Source: Salvator merianae
Taxonomy: Eukaryota; Chordata; Lepidosauria; Squamata; Teiidae
NCBI GenBank assembly: GCA_003586115.2
Contig: QVOM02000113.1
Span: 898,408-962,407 of the forward strand
Length of the DNA: 64,000 nt
Direction of reading: 5' to 3'
Of this stretch, positions 1-12,620 are shown one piece after another. Both the position numbers and the translations under genes were made by a program. How positions within the stretch are numbered: the first letter of the stretch is position 1; every line of letters begins with the position of its first letter. A model generated the notes under the pieces. It did not search any database, was not told the origin of the DNA, and was given only the letters and a program-made list of their open reading frames with translations.

Positions 1-1086
1 AAGTTGTGTACAACTTAAATAGAGCCAGAGTACAATATGGACAATAAAAGACAAATGAAATTCTGCTTCTTAATAATTTTTAAGCTTCCTGGACTGATGC
101 AAATACTTTAGAAGAAGTGAATAAAAACTGCTGCCTAAATAATAATGACAAAGTATTTGTACAGGCTTATTTAAAAATTAATACAATGTAAGATGAAGTG
201 CAAACAAACTTTTTAAATGGGCAGGGGGAATCAGACACTATTAAATTGCAAACATTTTAAACCCCAGAAGTTGCTTCTCCTTCTGCCTTCCAATACCAAG
301 CTCTGAACCTTAACACTTAATTTATGGTTCACTTTATTAATCTTAGCACTGAACTCAATTATAATCTCAGATTCAAGTAATCAGGAAAGTGTATCTGGAA
401 TTATCTCCTCTGGCATCTAAAATACCTGTGCAGTTTGTTGTTTGATTCCACAGATGTGATGGCAATGAAAATAATCTTTGAACACTTGAGTCGACAATAA
501 AAAAGAAGAAAAAATCCATGATTGCTTTGCGTGATGATTGTATCTGTAGAAGAAAACCGACAAATTCTCTATTCTGAAATTAATTCTGCCATTTGAATCT
601 TGTGTAGCAATCTGTTTTATACAAAAAGGATAAAGGCTCAGTCAGAAGAGCATGAGCCTCTGCTGGAGTGAGAACTCTTTGGATGCAATGTGTGAAGCCC
701 CATGATGGTGAGCAGAATGTTCCTATGGGCAGAATGTCACCAGCAGCAATTAAAATCTCAGTTTTAATTGCACATGGGAACCAGAAGAGTGGCTGGCAGT
801 CAAGCATAGTTCTGGATCCCTGGCAGCAATTCAGGTTGCAATTTCCGCTCTTAGTCAGTTCCTCTCCTCCTCCCCACACATGCACATGGGGTCAAAGTCC
901 CGAGTTCAAAGTGCCTTGAAATAGTTCTACTAGTTAACTGGTAGAGTGCTGAGGAGGACCAGGGGTTGAACATGGATGAAAGCTTTGGACACCTTCCTCT
1001 TTGACTTACAAAGACTGACCCAAGCATTCATATGGATGCAATGAAAGACTGGATTTGTGGAAAGTCAATGTATTCAGATATATGTA
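1..1086. other. Unclassified noncoding DNA
   Basis: AT-rich sequence with no recognisable repeat, exon or RNA gene. The overlapping frames at 580-919 on both strands are about 80-100 codons, lack any family signature and have no splice context, so I do not call them genes. Confidence 0.5.
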
Positions 1087-1087
1087 T

Positions 1088-1137
<50 letters not shown>
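1087..1137. repeat. (TG)n(AG)n compound microsatellite
   Basis: About 13 TG units pass directly into about 12 AG units with no interruption. The same TG-then-AG arrangement recurs at 34604-34678. Confidence 0.95.
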
Positions 1138-1139
1138 AA

Positions 1140-1980
1140 GAACATGTTATATTTGATAATTTCCTATAGTCAACACTGGAACACAATTGGAACATAGAGA
1201 GTAACTATTCTAAAGCAGGCAGACTTGAGACTGAGTTAAATTAGGCTAATTTTATTAAGAACCAACTTCAGAAGGTCACCTAGGAAAGGGAATTGACTAC
1301 TCCAAATCCAGGTTCCAAAGCACACCACCTGATCTGAATCCACCTTGGAAATATTAGAATGTGTGTTCCTATCAAAATCTAAATTTTCTTCTCCTAATAC
1401 ATTTTATTGTTGTTTTGTTTTTTCATTAATCCATGGGCCTTTTCATTCAAGCTTGGAAATTGCCTTAAATACTGATAGAAATTTGACAAAATTTTGCACA
1501 ATTCAAAAATTCATACTTGAAGGATTTGGGAATTGGGGCTGTGGACCATCTCAGACAACATCCATAAAACGTTTAGTGTGATTTGTGTTATCTTTCCAAT
1601 AAGAAGTGAAGGAGCACAACTGTGTAGTAGGAGACTGGATTTTCTCAAGAGGTAGCTGAAAAGGCTAAAAAATCCTTGTTCTTTGGGCTGTAATTCATAT
1701 CTCTGACCAGACATGTCATTGCAATCATCCATGCTTTTCTTCAGTGAACAGCAAAAGCCTTGTTTAAAACTAGCTTGTTCCAACATGTTTTCCCCTTTGC
1801 CCTTTGTTCATTCCTTCGCCTTCACCTTTTGATTTTTTTTTTTCATTTCCTTTGAATAAACATTGGCTGACCATCCACAAGTCCCCAGCCCCAGAACTAT
1901 GGCTTTTTTCATATTTTCTACCTTGGAATGGTTAAAACAATTCTACCTTGAAACAGTCGAACAGTCAAAACATGCAGTGT
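1140..1980. other. Unclassified noncoding DNA
   Basis: No repeat family or exon recognised. Short frames on both strands have no domain signature. Confidence 0.45.
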
Positions 1981-1984
1981 GGCA

Positions 1985-2300
1985 GGCATCCACATTGTGA
2001 GGGCTGGAACAATCCAGTCCTGGTTTCCAGCACTCACAGTGCAAATGATGACCACCATCCCATGGTGATTGGGGATGTGGTACACAAGTGTGCAGCTGTT
2101 CTGCACCATAGCCTACAGTGTTCACACTAGGAAGTAGGTGAGAATAATGCTTATTGGGAGCAGGTCAGCTGTTTCCAGTACAGCTGTGGACAACAATTAT
2201 GTTGTCCAGGGCTAGTAGCAATCCGGAACATCTGTAGACACTTCCAATCACTTGGGCCTCTGCAAAATGCAGACACACAAAATGTGAGTGTCCTACTGCT
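1985..2300. mobile_element. Possible hairpin-rich nonautonomous DNA element
   Basis: The stretch has the texture of the other hairpin-rich elements in this window: a TGGAAC...GTTTCCA pair near 2007-2030, an ACCA...TGGT pair near 2052-2068 and the words 'ctggaaca', 'cagtacagctgt' and 'aacatctgtagac' that recur in the copies at 5184 and 38875. I could not find clean termini or a target-site duplication, so the limits are approximate. Confidence 0.4.
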
Positions 2301-2394
2301 CACAAGCACTAAAATGCAAACAGGTCCTCACTCTAGTAAAACAATCTCCTTTCATTTTGTTTCTAGCCATTTTTTTTAGATTGTTAGATAGGGT

Positions 2395-2985
2395 GCACTG
2401 AATTATAATGATTTAGGGAACTGAGGCACAATCTCAGAGCAGGAACTTTTAGGCTGTTGGCTTTAAAAATGAAAATCAGCTGTAGTAAACCACACATTAG
2501 CTGGCAGATTACAAGGAAGGGGTTGACCCAGCATGCAGCAGCAGTGGAAAAAAAAATGCTAGGGGCAATAAAGAAGTGAATAGATAACAAGTTGGCAAGT
2601 GTCATTGTGTGTCTCTATAAATGTATGGTGAGCCCACACTTAGAATATTGTGTACAATTCTGGTCACCTCATCTCAGAAAGAATACTGTGTAACTGGAAA
2701 AGATGCAGAAAAGGGCAACCAGAATGATCAAATGGCTGGAACATATCCTTATGAAATCGGGCTGCAAATTCTTGGCCTCTTCAGCCTTGAAAGACAGCAT
2801 TTAAGAAGGGACCTGACTGGAATATATAAAATAAGAATGGATTGGACAGATTCATGAAGGTCAGGTGTATCAGTGGCTACCAGGATGGATATCTAGATAT
2901 CAAGCCATGTCCAAGCTTGATCGACAATCAAAGTGCCATTGTTTCAGGATGCACTTTCATCTGCTCTTAAAAATGACATTCCACA
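2395..2985 (+). mobile_element. Decayed LINE fragment, RT C-terminal region and 3' end
   Basis: Translation on the plus strand gives a degenerate C-terminal region of a CR1-group LINE polyprotein. From about 2600 it reads like the conserved '[16 protein letters not shown]' segment, then a degraded 'MQKRATRMIKWLEH', then a 'FLASSALKDSI'-like tract corresponding to 'LGLFSLEKRRL'. The tail near 2850-2880 matches the 'DKFMEGQVYQWLP' type of 3' end. Several stops and frameshifts show it is inactive. It belongs to the same lineage as the minus-strand LINE at 22430-25870 and not to the younger CR1 copies at 14631, 22672, 38191 and 51545. The exact Repbase family cannot be named from sequence alone. 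Confidence 0.75.
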
Positions 2986-2990
2986 TTCAT

Positions 2991-3590
2991 GGGGTGTTTT
3001 TGCACTTACCACAGTAGAATAGACTAATTAGTCTGTTCTATCATGGTAATTTACCATGCAGTGTTGACAATGTCTGCACTGCATGACTGGAAACTCCACC
3101 AGAAGTCAGCTACCAGCATTCATGGTGCAAATGCTGATAGTCATGCCTGATCCTTACCATGGCAGCAGCTGGGAAGCAGCCATGGCAACCAGGAGCCTCG
3201 CCCAGTGTGCAGGCACCTGCATGATTGAAGACATGCAATTCCTGATCAGGGCTGTGCAATGCCAAACTTGGCATCACACAGACTTGATTGTGCAAGCCCA
3301 GTTGGGCACAATAGCCCAATTGCACATACATGATCGGGAAACCATGCATGTGAGATTGGGTGATCATAACAGTCTGGATGTTTCACCAACAGGTAGGTGT
3401 GGACATACCTTACCAGGAGGTGACTATTACCTCCTGGTAAGGTTATGGAGCACTAATTAGTACTCCACAGGTAAGAGTGATTGGGAGTGGATGTAGCCCA
3501 CTCCCAGCCACTTGTGTCTCCGTGAGGTGCAGATGCATTTGACTAGCAAGCAAGCTTGATGCTTGCTAATAACAAGTGTGAACAGGCCCA
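2991..3590. mobile_element. Hairpin-chain nonautonomous DNA element
   Basis: The left end (GGGTGTTTTTGCACTT from 2992) and the reverse complement of the right end (GGGCCTGTTCACACTT, ending 3589) are imperfect terminal inverted repeats. The interior is a run of separate palindromes: CATGGTAA/TTACCATG near 3042-3058, TGCAGTG/CACTGCA near 3057-3083, a perfect 15-bp hairpin at 3407-3443, GGAG..ACTAATTAGT..CTCC near 3448-3467, TGGGAGTGG/CCACTCCCA near 3482-3507 and TAGCAAGC/GCTTGCTA near 3544-3568. The left end is homologous to the reverse complement of the copy ending at 21976. It encodes no transposase. No convincing target-site duplication was found. Confidence 0.75.
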
Positions 3591-3591
3591 T

Positions 3592-5183
3592 TGACTTGTG
3601 GGAATGATGAGGCTGCCAGTAGGGACAAGACAACCTTTAAACAGAGAGGCAGACAAATGAATTGGAATGAAATCTCCCCTAACAATAACCCATATTAAAT
3701 GGAAAGAGTATTATCTGTGATAAAGGAATAATAATTTGTACTATTAGGGATAAATAGAAAAAAAAATACACAGAGTTTTTTACTAAAAGGCTTTAATAAC
3801 ATAAAATCACCCATAAAGACAAGCAAAGCATCACACACACACACAATCAAAATAAAGCATTTGTTAAAACAAATGCAGAATATATTAAAAACCGCTAAAA
3901 GGCACAGAAAAACTCTTTAAAAATACAAGGAAAAACACTGAAGTTTGTCTTTTAACAACTGAATAGCTGATTCAAAGACATCAAAAGTGGGGTGGGCGGG
4001 GAACTGCAGTAAGAAGTAAAAATCAGATACTTCCCCAACTGTGCAAGTGCTGAACCTTAAACAACACAGCAGCACCCTCCCTGCTTCATTTTTTTTTTTA
4101 AATGAAAAGTCATTTAAGGACTGATTTTAACAACTAATGTCAGACTCTGCTTATAGAAAGAGTTTATTAATATGAAATCTACTCGTACCCTCTAAAGAAA
4201 ATGCCCTAATGCCCTCCATTCATCAGTCTCACCCTTCAGATGAAATGAATGAGGTTTCTTTGACTTCCACTTGAAGTGTCTTCTAACAAAAGAGCATGGA
4301 GTTAATCTGAGTCCCCTCCCTGCAAAAACAGCTTCTTAGAATAATTTCAAAGTTCAAAGAGTTTTTAGTTAAAAGGCGGCTGTTACAAACAGTCAGCTGC
4401 ACTTTAAAGCAACAAGAAGTAAAACTTACAAAGAACAGTCAAATCTTTTGCAGTTGTAAACAAACCTCATAGATAGCAGTTAGCAATGCAAGCTGCTTGT
4501 TTCAGTTTTATGATATTTTTTTTCCCCCTGAAGGCTTTTCATTGGACAGAAAAACTGTAAACTATCCCTATCTGGAGTCTGCTTTTATCCTAATCCTACA
4601 CGAAGAAATCATGACCTAATTCCTTCTTTCCACATATTTCAGTGAATTTCCATGTACCTTGGTATACATAAAATAGATGTGCAGGAATGCCGTATTTCAT
4701 ACAAATTTTTCCTCAAATGTATGAATATGTGCTGATGCCTATCAGCTAACCTGGTGTGTGTTCCCTGTTACAGATAACAATTATCTGATATTGCACAGTA
4801 AAATGAAACCTTGCCATTTTAAAAGAGCCATAAATTCCATTCTCCCCCATTTATCTCTTGCTCAATCACCAGATCCCTGTTTATACAGATATCAGCCTTT
4901 CTTTTTACTAAACGCTGCATAAACTTGCCCAGTTGTGTGATATTTCTTAATAAAATCATACTAAACTTCACCAAATATCGTTTCCTTAATTTATTTATGT
5001 TGCTTGTGAAATCACAAACTTCTTTCATGCCAATTTACATCAACTATTATGACCGGCTTTTTCCTCCAGAGTTCTTCCTATTTGCCTTTCCTTTCCAAGG
5101 TCAAAAGAAAGGTTAAGGACAGTTCTATCTTTTTACATTTTAGAATCACATTCCTTATTTCTTACCCTACAATAGAGAAAAAG
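3592..5183. other. Unclassified noncoding DNA
   Basis: AT-rich sequence with a short CA run at 3833-3846. No exon or named repeat recognised. The frames at 4819-5116 overlap on opposite strands and look random. Confidence 0.45.
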
Positions 5184-6398
5184 GGCCTGTTCTCACTATA
5201 GCGCTAGTGAGCGTCCAGACACTCACTACTACAGTGCATGTTCATTTTGTGGAGACACTAACAATTAGGAACATCTGCAGATGCTCCTAATTGATACTAG
5301 GTGTGGAAAACAAAATTGTTGTCTCAGCTGTACTGGGAACACCTGAACTGTTCCTGGCTGCAGCTATGCAGTCAGGTACCATATCCCCCATCGCCATGGC
5401 AGCAGTCAGACATTTAGTCTATGTTCAGACTAGCAATTTTTAAAATTGCCTGCATAAAAGGAGCAGATAATTCCTGGGTGCGCAGAGAAAAAGCCTTCCA
5501 CATACACTTACTGATGAGGCCATTCACCAATCACAGCCTGAAAAGGGGGCTACTCACTGATTGGCCACTCTGCTATGCAGTTCCTCAAGTCGTTAACTCC
5601 TTAACTGCCAGGAGTTTCTCCGGTTCACTGGATCTCTTTTTTTCCCATTCACCGAAGCCTCGGGGAACCGGAGCAGAGTGCAGAGAGGCGAAGCAGAGGG
5701 CAGAGAGGGAGGCATTACCTTTGGAACAGGGAAAACTCTGGCAGTTAAGGACTTGCATGGAAACTGCTTCTGCATAGGGGCAGGAAGTGGATGCCTCAGT
5801 TGAACTGAGCAGAGGGAGAGATTTGCTGGCATGGGGAGAAAAGGGGAGGGAGAGATTTGCCGGTGCAGAGAAACTTTTCAAACCCCTTGCCTTCTGTAGT
5901 TAAAAAAGCATGCTGGACTTTAGTAGTCAGGGGCTTTCTCCCATGCCTCACTACTGAAGTCTTTTTTTATCTACAGAAGGAAGGGAGTTTGAAAAGTGAA
6001 CCCTTGCCGGTAAGAGCTTGCTTGCCCCCTCCCTTCTTGTGCTATTGTCGCACGGGTTCCTGCAAGGCTCTGATTGGTTGAGGTGCTCTCCAAGGCAACC
6101 CAAAAGCACAGAAAAGCCGAATATAGAAGAGCCAACCCAGGCAGCCTCCAAGGGGTGCAGAGACAGCTTTATCAAAGAGTTTTATGAACGCCACAGCTTC
6201 CATGTGACTGGAAGTCATCCAAAATAGCCCATATGATCACACCCTTACACTGCCATTGTCATGAAGGGTAGCCAGCATTCACACTGCAAGTGCTTGAAAC
6301 CCATTCCTGGGCTGTTCCAGCCTTTGTAGTGTGGATGGCCACCACACCACAGACACTGTTCCACCTTAGAATGGGATAGCTATGTGAAAAGGCCCCAA
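5184..6398. mobile_element. Hairpin-rich DNA element, possibly composite
   Basis: The left part (5184 to about 5455) starts GGGCCTGTTCTCACTAT and contains words shared with the elements near 2200 and 39160. The right part (about 6236-6398) ends in GCTATGTGAAAAGGCCC, the inverted form of the same terminus. The two ends may bracket one 1.2-kb element, or they may be two fragments on either side of unrelated DNA. The middle (5460-6230) is moderately GC-rich. It holds an inverted pair, 'agaaacttttcaaacccctt' near 5870-5890 against 'aagggagtttgaaaagtg' near 5981-5999. Its overlapping frames on both strands do not resemble a protein family. Confidence 0.5.
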
Positions 6399-6399
6399 T

Positions 6400-7594
6400 T
6401 TTTCACAAAGAAAACTCCAAGTTTTATAATGGTCCTATTCTGTGGTTCAACTTAAAAACCTTTTTTTTTCTATATAGATTTTCAAGAGTCAACTCTCTGA
6501 CTTCCGTTTAAAAATCCTTTTAAAAATCAAATGTGAAAGGAAGTTTATTAACATTCTAGGTAAATAAAAGCTGAGAAAGATGGAATAAAGGTCAATGTGT
6601 ATATTCTTTCCAAGAATAGCTTGTAAAACAATGGCAGGAGTGCCTGATTGCAATTTATCATCAAACTCTGGTTCCACCTACCCAAATCAGGATGCATCCA
6701 CACAAGAGACTGAAAGGGAGAACACCAGAGTGAGAAGTGTGGGACCAACCACTGAAGCAATTAGAATGATGGGCAAATGCCATTCACTGTCCACAGGCAC
6801 ATTCCTGTATCTTCTTGGACAACTAGCTCTTGTCTTGATGCATGTCCTTCCAATCAGGCTTCAGGGAGCACAGGAGGCTAATAAACTGGTGTGAAGTGTA
6901 TAAGAAAAGATTAAAAACAAGACCAAATACCATCCGGCCATTTGATTGATTGTAATTTTTAAAATTCAAAATCCATTGGACATTTACAACAAATGTTGTT
7001 ACTTAAGAGTCATAAATAACTCAACGCTTAACAAGAGAGATGAAGGAAATTGAGAAACTGAAAAGTGTTACTTAGTTTGTAATAAAGTAGATGTCTTTAG
7101 CCATTTCAGTTTATGTATTTATTAAGTTGATGTCATATTTCCAATTCCGGTTAGAGGCAGCTCCATTTGGACCAGGCAGAAGAGGTACTGTGGAAAAAAG
7201 GCACCTTCCTTGTCTCCATTTCTGAGTGATGAAGTGCCAGTTTTCATGGTACTTCCATGCTGGGCATCAAAATATACCTGGACAGGAGGCAAATGGGGTG
7301 GTGGGATTGCTGTGAGGTGTCCGCTGCTGCCAAAGATGGAGATGAGGTGGCAGCAGGCACCTTGTTGAAATAACAAGAGTGCCCCAAATTGGTAAATGGG
7401 AACAAGGTCTTGTACACCACAGATTTCAGAAGACTCAGTGCAGTTTATAAAAGAAAAAATTTAAAAGGCAACAATAAAATAGAAGCTAAAAATAGTCATA
7501 GTCTATGCTCAACTTATTAAACAGTATAAAAGTGAAAAGATGTTTTTGATTATTTTTTTTTAATGTCTCTAACAGCTTCAGCTTTGTACTAGAT
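6400..7594. other. Unclassified noncoding DNA
   Basis: No exon, RNA gene or identifiable repeat seen. The frame at 6595-6894 has no recognisable signature. Confidence 0.45.
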
Positions 7595-7595
7595 T

Positions 7596-7833
7596 ATGGG
7601 CATGTCTCCATTTCTTAGGCAGGCAATGCCTAGGTGAGGTGTTTCAGCTGAACTGAGATGCTCTCACAGGCCTAAAAAGCCCTGAGAAGGGATTTGATAG
7701 CTTCACCACCCATCACCAAGACCACAATTTTCAAGAATGCCTGCACATGGGCATTCTCGTCCCCCTATATGCACAAGCAGAGCAGGACTGCACACAAATG
7801 TAGCACATTTCTCACACATGTGTGAGAAAGGGC
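7596..7833. mobile_element. Short hairpin-chain DNA element
   Basis: Starts near GGGCATGTCTCCATTTC and ends with GTGTGAGAAAGGGCC, giving imperfect terminal inverted repeats of the GGGCC..CACAC type. Internal palindromes include AGAATGCC/GGGCATTCT near 7733-7758 and a perfect 22-bp palindrome at 7808-7829. No transposase. Limits approximate. Confidence 0.6.
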
Positions 7834-7834
7834 C

Positions 7835-10800
7835 TTAGGGCTGCTTCTCAAGCACATATATTTTTTGTGTCCTCCTTCTATGTACCCCCCCCCCAGGCCT
7901 CTTCTCTGGGAGATGTTGGGGAGACTGGTACACTTCAATGTCTCTCCAATGCATTTTGAATAGTCTCTGGAGATACAACCTAAGACTTACACATTATAGT
8001 TTCTTTGACGTAGAATTTATTTTTGAATATTATTGTACGCTAATATTCTCTGAAACTTGTCCTTATGAATCTTCTTGTGAACTTATTAATAGTTTTATTT
8101 ATTTATTTTATTTTATTTGTTCTTAACAGTGTGGTGTTAACTCATGAAATCTTGTTGGATCTTAGTGTTAACTCATTAGATTTTAGAAATTCAACATTTC
8201 AATATTTCTTTTTTAAAAAAAGCATATTCTTATAAATTGGGAATTTGGAGGCTGTAGAAAAGTGTTCAGCACCTTTTTGTCCAGTCATTTAATCTAATTG
8301 ACTAACTATATATCATTAATAGCAAAGTCCCAAAATTTATTACACTATTAAGATATAATTAAGGTAGGTAAAAGAACATGCAAGACCTTCCCTAGCCCCA
8401 ATGGAAATTTAATTGAAATCCTATAAGTTGCACACCTCTTTTCAGCTAAAGAAAGCTAAAACAAAGAAAGGGGTGCTCAAGTTTCCATAAAACGTCCTTG
8501 AATCCAATCAAGATTTTACGTATCCAGATTGCTTTGATGGATATTGTCTGAAATCAGAATCTGGGTTTAGCAGCATGAATTGTGAAAGTCTGCATGTTTG
8601 CAAAGCTGTATGCATGAGAGTACTCAAGCACAAGTTTCTCCTCTCCCCAGCCACAAAGCATAACACACACAGAGAGAAATTATTTATCTATTTATATTTT
8701 TATCCTGGCCTACACTCTCAGGTCTCAGGGAAGGTTTCAATGAAATTGTATGAAAAAATAATTTAACATGTAATCACTAAAAACACAAACCAGTACCTGA
8801 AAGGGGACAAAAAAAAACCTCTTTAGCCCAAAGCCGAGGAGAGGCTTTGGGTGTCTTTTAGGAAGGCCAATGGTATAGATTGGGCTGTGGTTGGAAACCT
8901 TCAATTGCTCTCACCAAAAAATCACATTGATCCATCACTACACTCCCACAGTTCCATGGGTTTTGTTCTGTACATTGCAAAAAGTGAGATCTGACCTCCA
9001 GCTAAACAAGTGCCTTAAATTTCTGGAGGTAGTGCAAATTTCTGTACATTCATTGCTTTTCCATATACCCTAGTGAGCAACTGCTATTGGACTCAAAGGG
9101 GCAAAATGTTAGAAAGGTGTTAAGTTTCCCCAAATCACTGCTGTTAAGCCCCTCATGACAACCCACCCCCACTTTTCATCACTGTTCTGCAGGCACCATC
9201 TTCTCCTTCAACAAGATATAAAATGTATTCAGTTTTAGAGATTATTTCAAAGTCAAACCAAATTATCTAATGTGATCAGCTAGAGATTTGGATTTTGTAT
9301 TTACAGAAGGGAGTGGGGGTGGGGGGGAAGAAAAACCTGTTCAAAGTAGGAATCAAACTACCAGGGTGGTGTTGTCAACTGAATACACATATAACTTGAT
9401 TTCCTAAAAGTAACAGCTTTTCATATCCAGTGTGAGATATTAAGAGATATATATCAGGACTCTGGTGAGACTGCCTCTTTGAATATTTCTAGTATTTATC
9501 TATTGTTGACATTTTATACACATTTTTCCTGCAAAATCCATTAGCCTGCTGTTTTATCAGGGGAAAATATTCTGACTGTATTAAAAATAGTCACAATATT
9601 AAGATAGATATCGTTGCAGTAAAGAAAGAAAAAGGAAAAGGAAATGACACTGAAAGACATTGCCTACTAGCAACTAATTTCTCATTGAGTCTTCACAGTG
9701 TGAGTATATAAATGCTTAAGTAAGTTGGGGGAGTAATTTTAATTAATAATTAATTAATATAGAGGAAAAATGCACAATTTCCAGACTGAATGACCATCTG
9801 CAGAGAAGACCCAAGATTATCTTGTTCACTTTTCTATTTTTAGAAATTAAGAAGGGTAACCCTCCTCACATTGCTATGCTTGACAATCACTGATGTGTGT
9901 TTAAACCAACGTAATAAAACTATGTGATTATTGTGTTAGGGACCAAGGAAATTCTTTACCTATGATGCCTAATTTGGCACCTGCACTGTCTATGCTTTGG
10001 TGTCTCTAGTGACTCTGTACTGTTGCAACCTGTTCCTTAACATGATTTTATTTTGCTATTAGTAAGACAATCCATAGGTTATGTGTGTTAGGACAGTCAA
10101 GTCAACACTGGCATATACATGGTGGTCAACTCTTAGACATGCATCAACTCTTATAAGTATATATATATATATATGAAGAAGGCACAGTATGAGAAGAACA
10201 ATGATTTACAATCACAAAAGACATGGATATATGGCTAAAAGTAAACCTAACAACAGACATCGAACAGAATAAGCAATAAACTGCAATAATCCAACATGAA
10301 ACTGGGGTGTGTAAGTGTCATGGGAGAATGCAGATTAAAGTAAGATGACACAAGTGGCAGAAGTGGCCTCACTGGGAGAATGGGAGCAAATGCTGTCACA
10401 GTGCTTACTCCCTGTTTGCCTTTGCAATATTCTAATGAGCACTTAAGACATGGGTGTGAGGCAACATGGACACCCCAGTCTTTCAGCATGTCCTCAGTGT
10501 TCAAGCATGTCCAACTCCTGCACACGCATGGTGCATTTATAGTGACACAACTATGTCTGAATGTCAGCAATAGTAGCTAGGAAGAAATCTGTCACTTTAA
10601 GATTCATAAAATGCAGCAAATTTCTCCTTGATCTGATCTATAAGTACTGTTGTATTGGCCCAAACAGATGAACAAGCACTCCTCCTACAGTAGCAGCTAG
10701 ATTTCTTCACACTGCCTGAGGCCCCTAACTGTCAAAATAGCAGTGATGGAATTCCCAACCACTAACCTGATGGGCTGAGGAGGTTTCCTTCTTCTCACAT

Positions 10801-11235
10801 CAGGATCAGCTTCCATTTTGACACAGGAGGGGCAGACTGCCTGCTCCTCCCTCCTCTGACTCAGATTTAAAGTGCGTTTGAAAATCATAACTGTGGGATT
10901 CCCTTACTGTGATTTTGCATCAGAATTAAAGAGAAATTCCCACTATAAATCTGGTGTGTGTGTGGGTTGAACGCAGAGATGACTTCTGTGTTTGAACCCC
11001 ATCTGAGGAGACAAGGAAGTCCCCTTGAATGGCAGTGGCTGCACCTGGGCTGCTGTCATGAAGCAAGAGCTGTCTGAAAAGCCCTCAGAGCTCTTCAAGC
11101 AACTCTGCAATGACAGTGGCATGATAGTGCTTTTGTCAGCATGGGGCAGAAAAAGTGTGACAACCCTGCAGATGCCCCCCTCCTCCTCTGTACTGAATGT
11201 TCAATGAGGGGTGTGTTGATTTCCTGTCTATTATG
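7835..11235. other. Unclassified noncoding DNA with small simple repeats
   Basis: Contains a (TTTA)/(TTTTA) tract at about 8091-8121, a likely minus-strand L2-type tail at about 8680-8740, an AT-rich patch of TTAATTAA words at about 9738-9762 and a (TA)n run at about 10158-10174. The tracts at 10360-10560 and 10690-10960 have short inverted words like the hairpin-rich elements but no clear ends. No exon recognised. Confidence 0.4.
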
Positions 11236-11425
11236 AGCCTCAAAGGTGTTCAATCTTTGTTCAACCTTTTTGCTGTGCCCATTTACTAGTCTTTACTGCA
11301 ATTTTATTGTTTGTTTGCATACACTATTTAAATATGTTTTATGTCTCATTATTGTTTGTTCACCATCCTGAAACCTTGGTTGAAAGGGTGGTATATACAT
11401 TTTTAATAAACTAAACTAAATTCTC
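11236..11425 (+). mobile_element. L2-type LINE 3' end
   Basis: The sequence has the layout of a squamate L2 3' tail: T-rich sequence, then 'caccatcctgaaacc', a 'gggtggtatatac' segment, then an A-rich ending 'ttttaataaactaaac'. No coding part is left. Confidence 0.55.
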
Positions 11426-12011
11426 ATGAGTTGTGAAAATGTCCAAGCTGCCAGGAGCTGCATGCCAGTGATACAGATGTGAAACAGCAAAATTAAGTCT
11501 GAACACTTAGAAGGCACACAGATGTTACATATATATCCATTTACATCACTAGTTATATTTTACCTAGATGAACTAGACACAAAATTCGCATGTAATGCAG
11601 GCACACAGAAATAAGACAACTGTTTAAGGTGTTTTGTGTTTTTACTTTTTTTTTTTTTTTTTCCTATGGGAATGGATATGGAAATTTAGAGACCCTAGAC
11701 TTTGCAATTGCCTTATCTATGGAGGAGACTTTTCAAGGCTGTGAGGGTGTGCATGTTTTGCTTGGAAACCAATACTCCTGAGGCAATGCAGGAGTTGTCA
11801 TAGTAATGGAATAGAAGGCTATGAGTCAGGCAAAGGTGACAATGGTTGTTAAAGGTGATAGACCCAAAACAGAATAATTGGGCAAGCATGTTAGAAAAAC
11901 AAGACAGTTCTGCAATATTTTGACAACAGAGTGTTCATAGAACTTGAAGTGATCTAAATTGTACAGTTATGGATCTCTGGACCCAGACAGTATCACAACA
12001 TCATCACCAGT
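11426..12011. other. Unclassified noncoding DNA
   Basis: Contains a poly-T run at 11646-11662; nothing else recognised. Confidence 0.45.
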
Positions 12012-12070
12012 GCACGTGCACACGCACACTCATACACACGCACACACACACACATATCTATATCTATCTA

Positions 12071-12112
<42 letters not shown>

Positions 12113-12170
12113 TATACACACACACACATATATACACATACATATAGTGTGTGTGTGTGTGTGTGTGTGC
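12012..12170. repeat. Complex CA/TATC/TA/CA/TG microsatellite
   Basis: Successive blocks of CA (12036-12054), TATC (12055-12075), TA (12075-12100), mixed CA/TA (12101-12145) and TG (12146-12169). The CA block near the left and the TG block at the right are reverse complements, so the tract can fold back on itself. Open frames through it are artefacts of the repeat. Confidence 0.95.
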
Positions 12171-12620
12171 ATTTGCCAGTTCCATAAAATATGATAAGTA
12201 AACTTTTAGATGTTAAAATCTAGTTTTGTCACTCATTTAATTCTGGCTGTCTTTCCAAGACTCTGTTTTGTAAACATACAGATGATAGAAAGATGGACAG
12301 ATCCATTTTTCTTCTGTATTTTATTTTGAAAATTTAAAGTTTTCTCACAATTGTATGCTAGACCTCATCCATATGATGTAAAACAAAAGTGGTTCAGTAG
12401 CATTTTAGAGGTAGTAGCTGGGGGGGATTTGCCACATACTGCTGTTTCCATTTCTTCTCCAACAGATATTAAAAGCCAGCAAATGAACTTGGGGCTACTT
12501 TTTTTCTGGTCTTTAATGTGTTTTAGAAGTGAGATGGGAACATTAGCTGGGTAGTGATGCCACACTTTACCAACTACAAATCACTTTAACTGCTGTCTTA
12601 ATTCAAGTGGATGCAATCTA

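Noticed and set aside
3000..3600. CRISPR-like array, because of spaced palindromes
   Set aside because: The palindromes differ from each other and there is no constant repeat with regular spacers; the host is a vertebrate.
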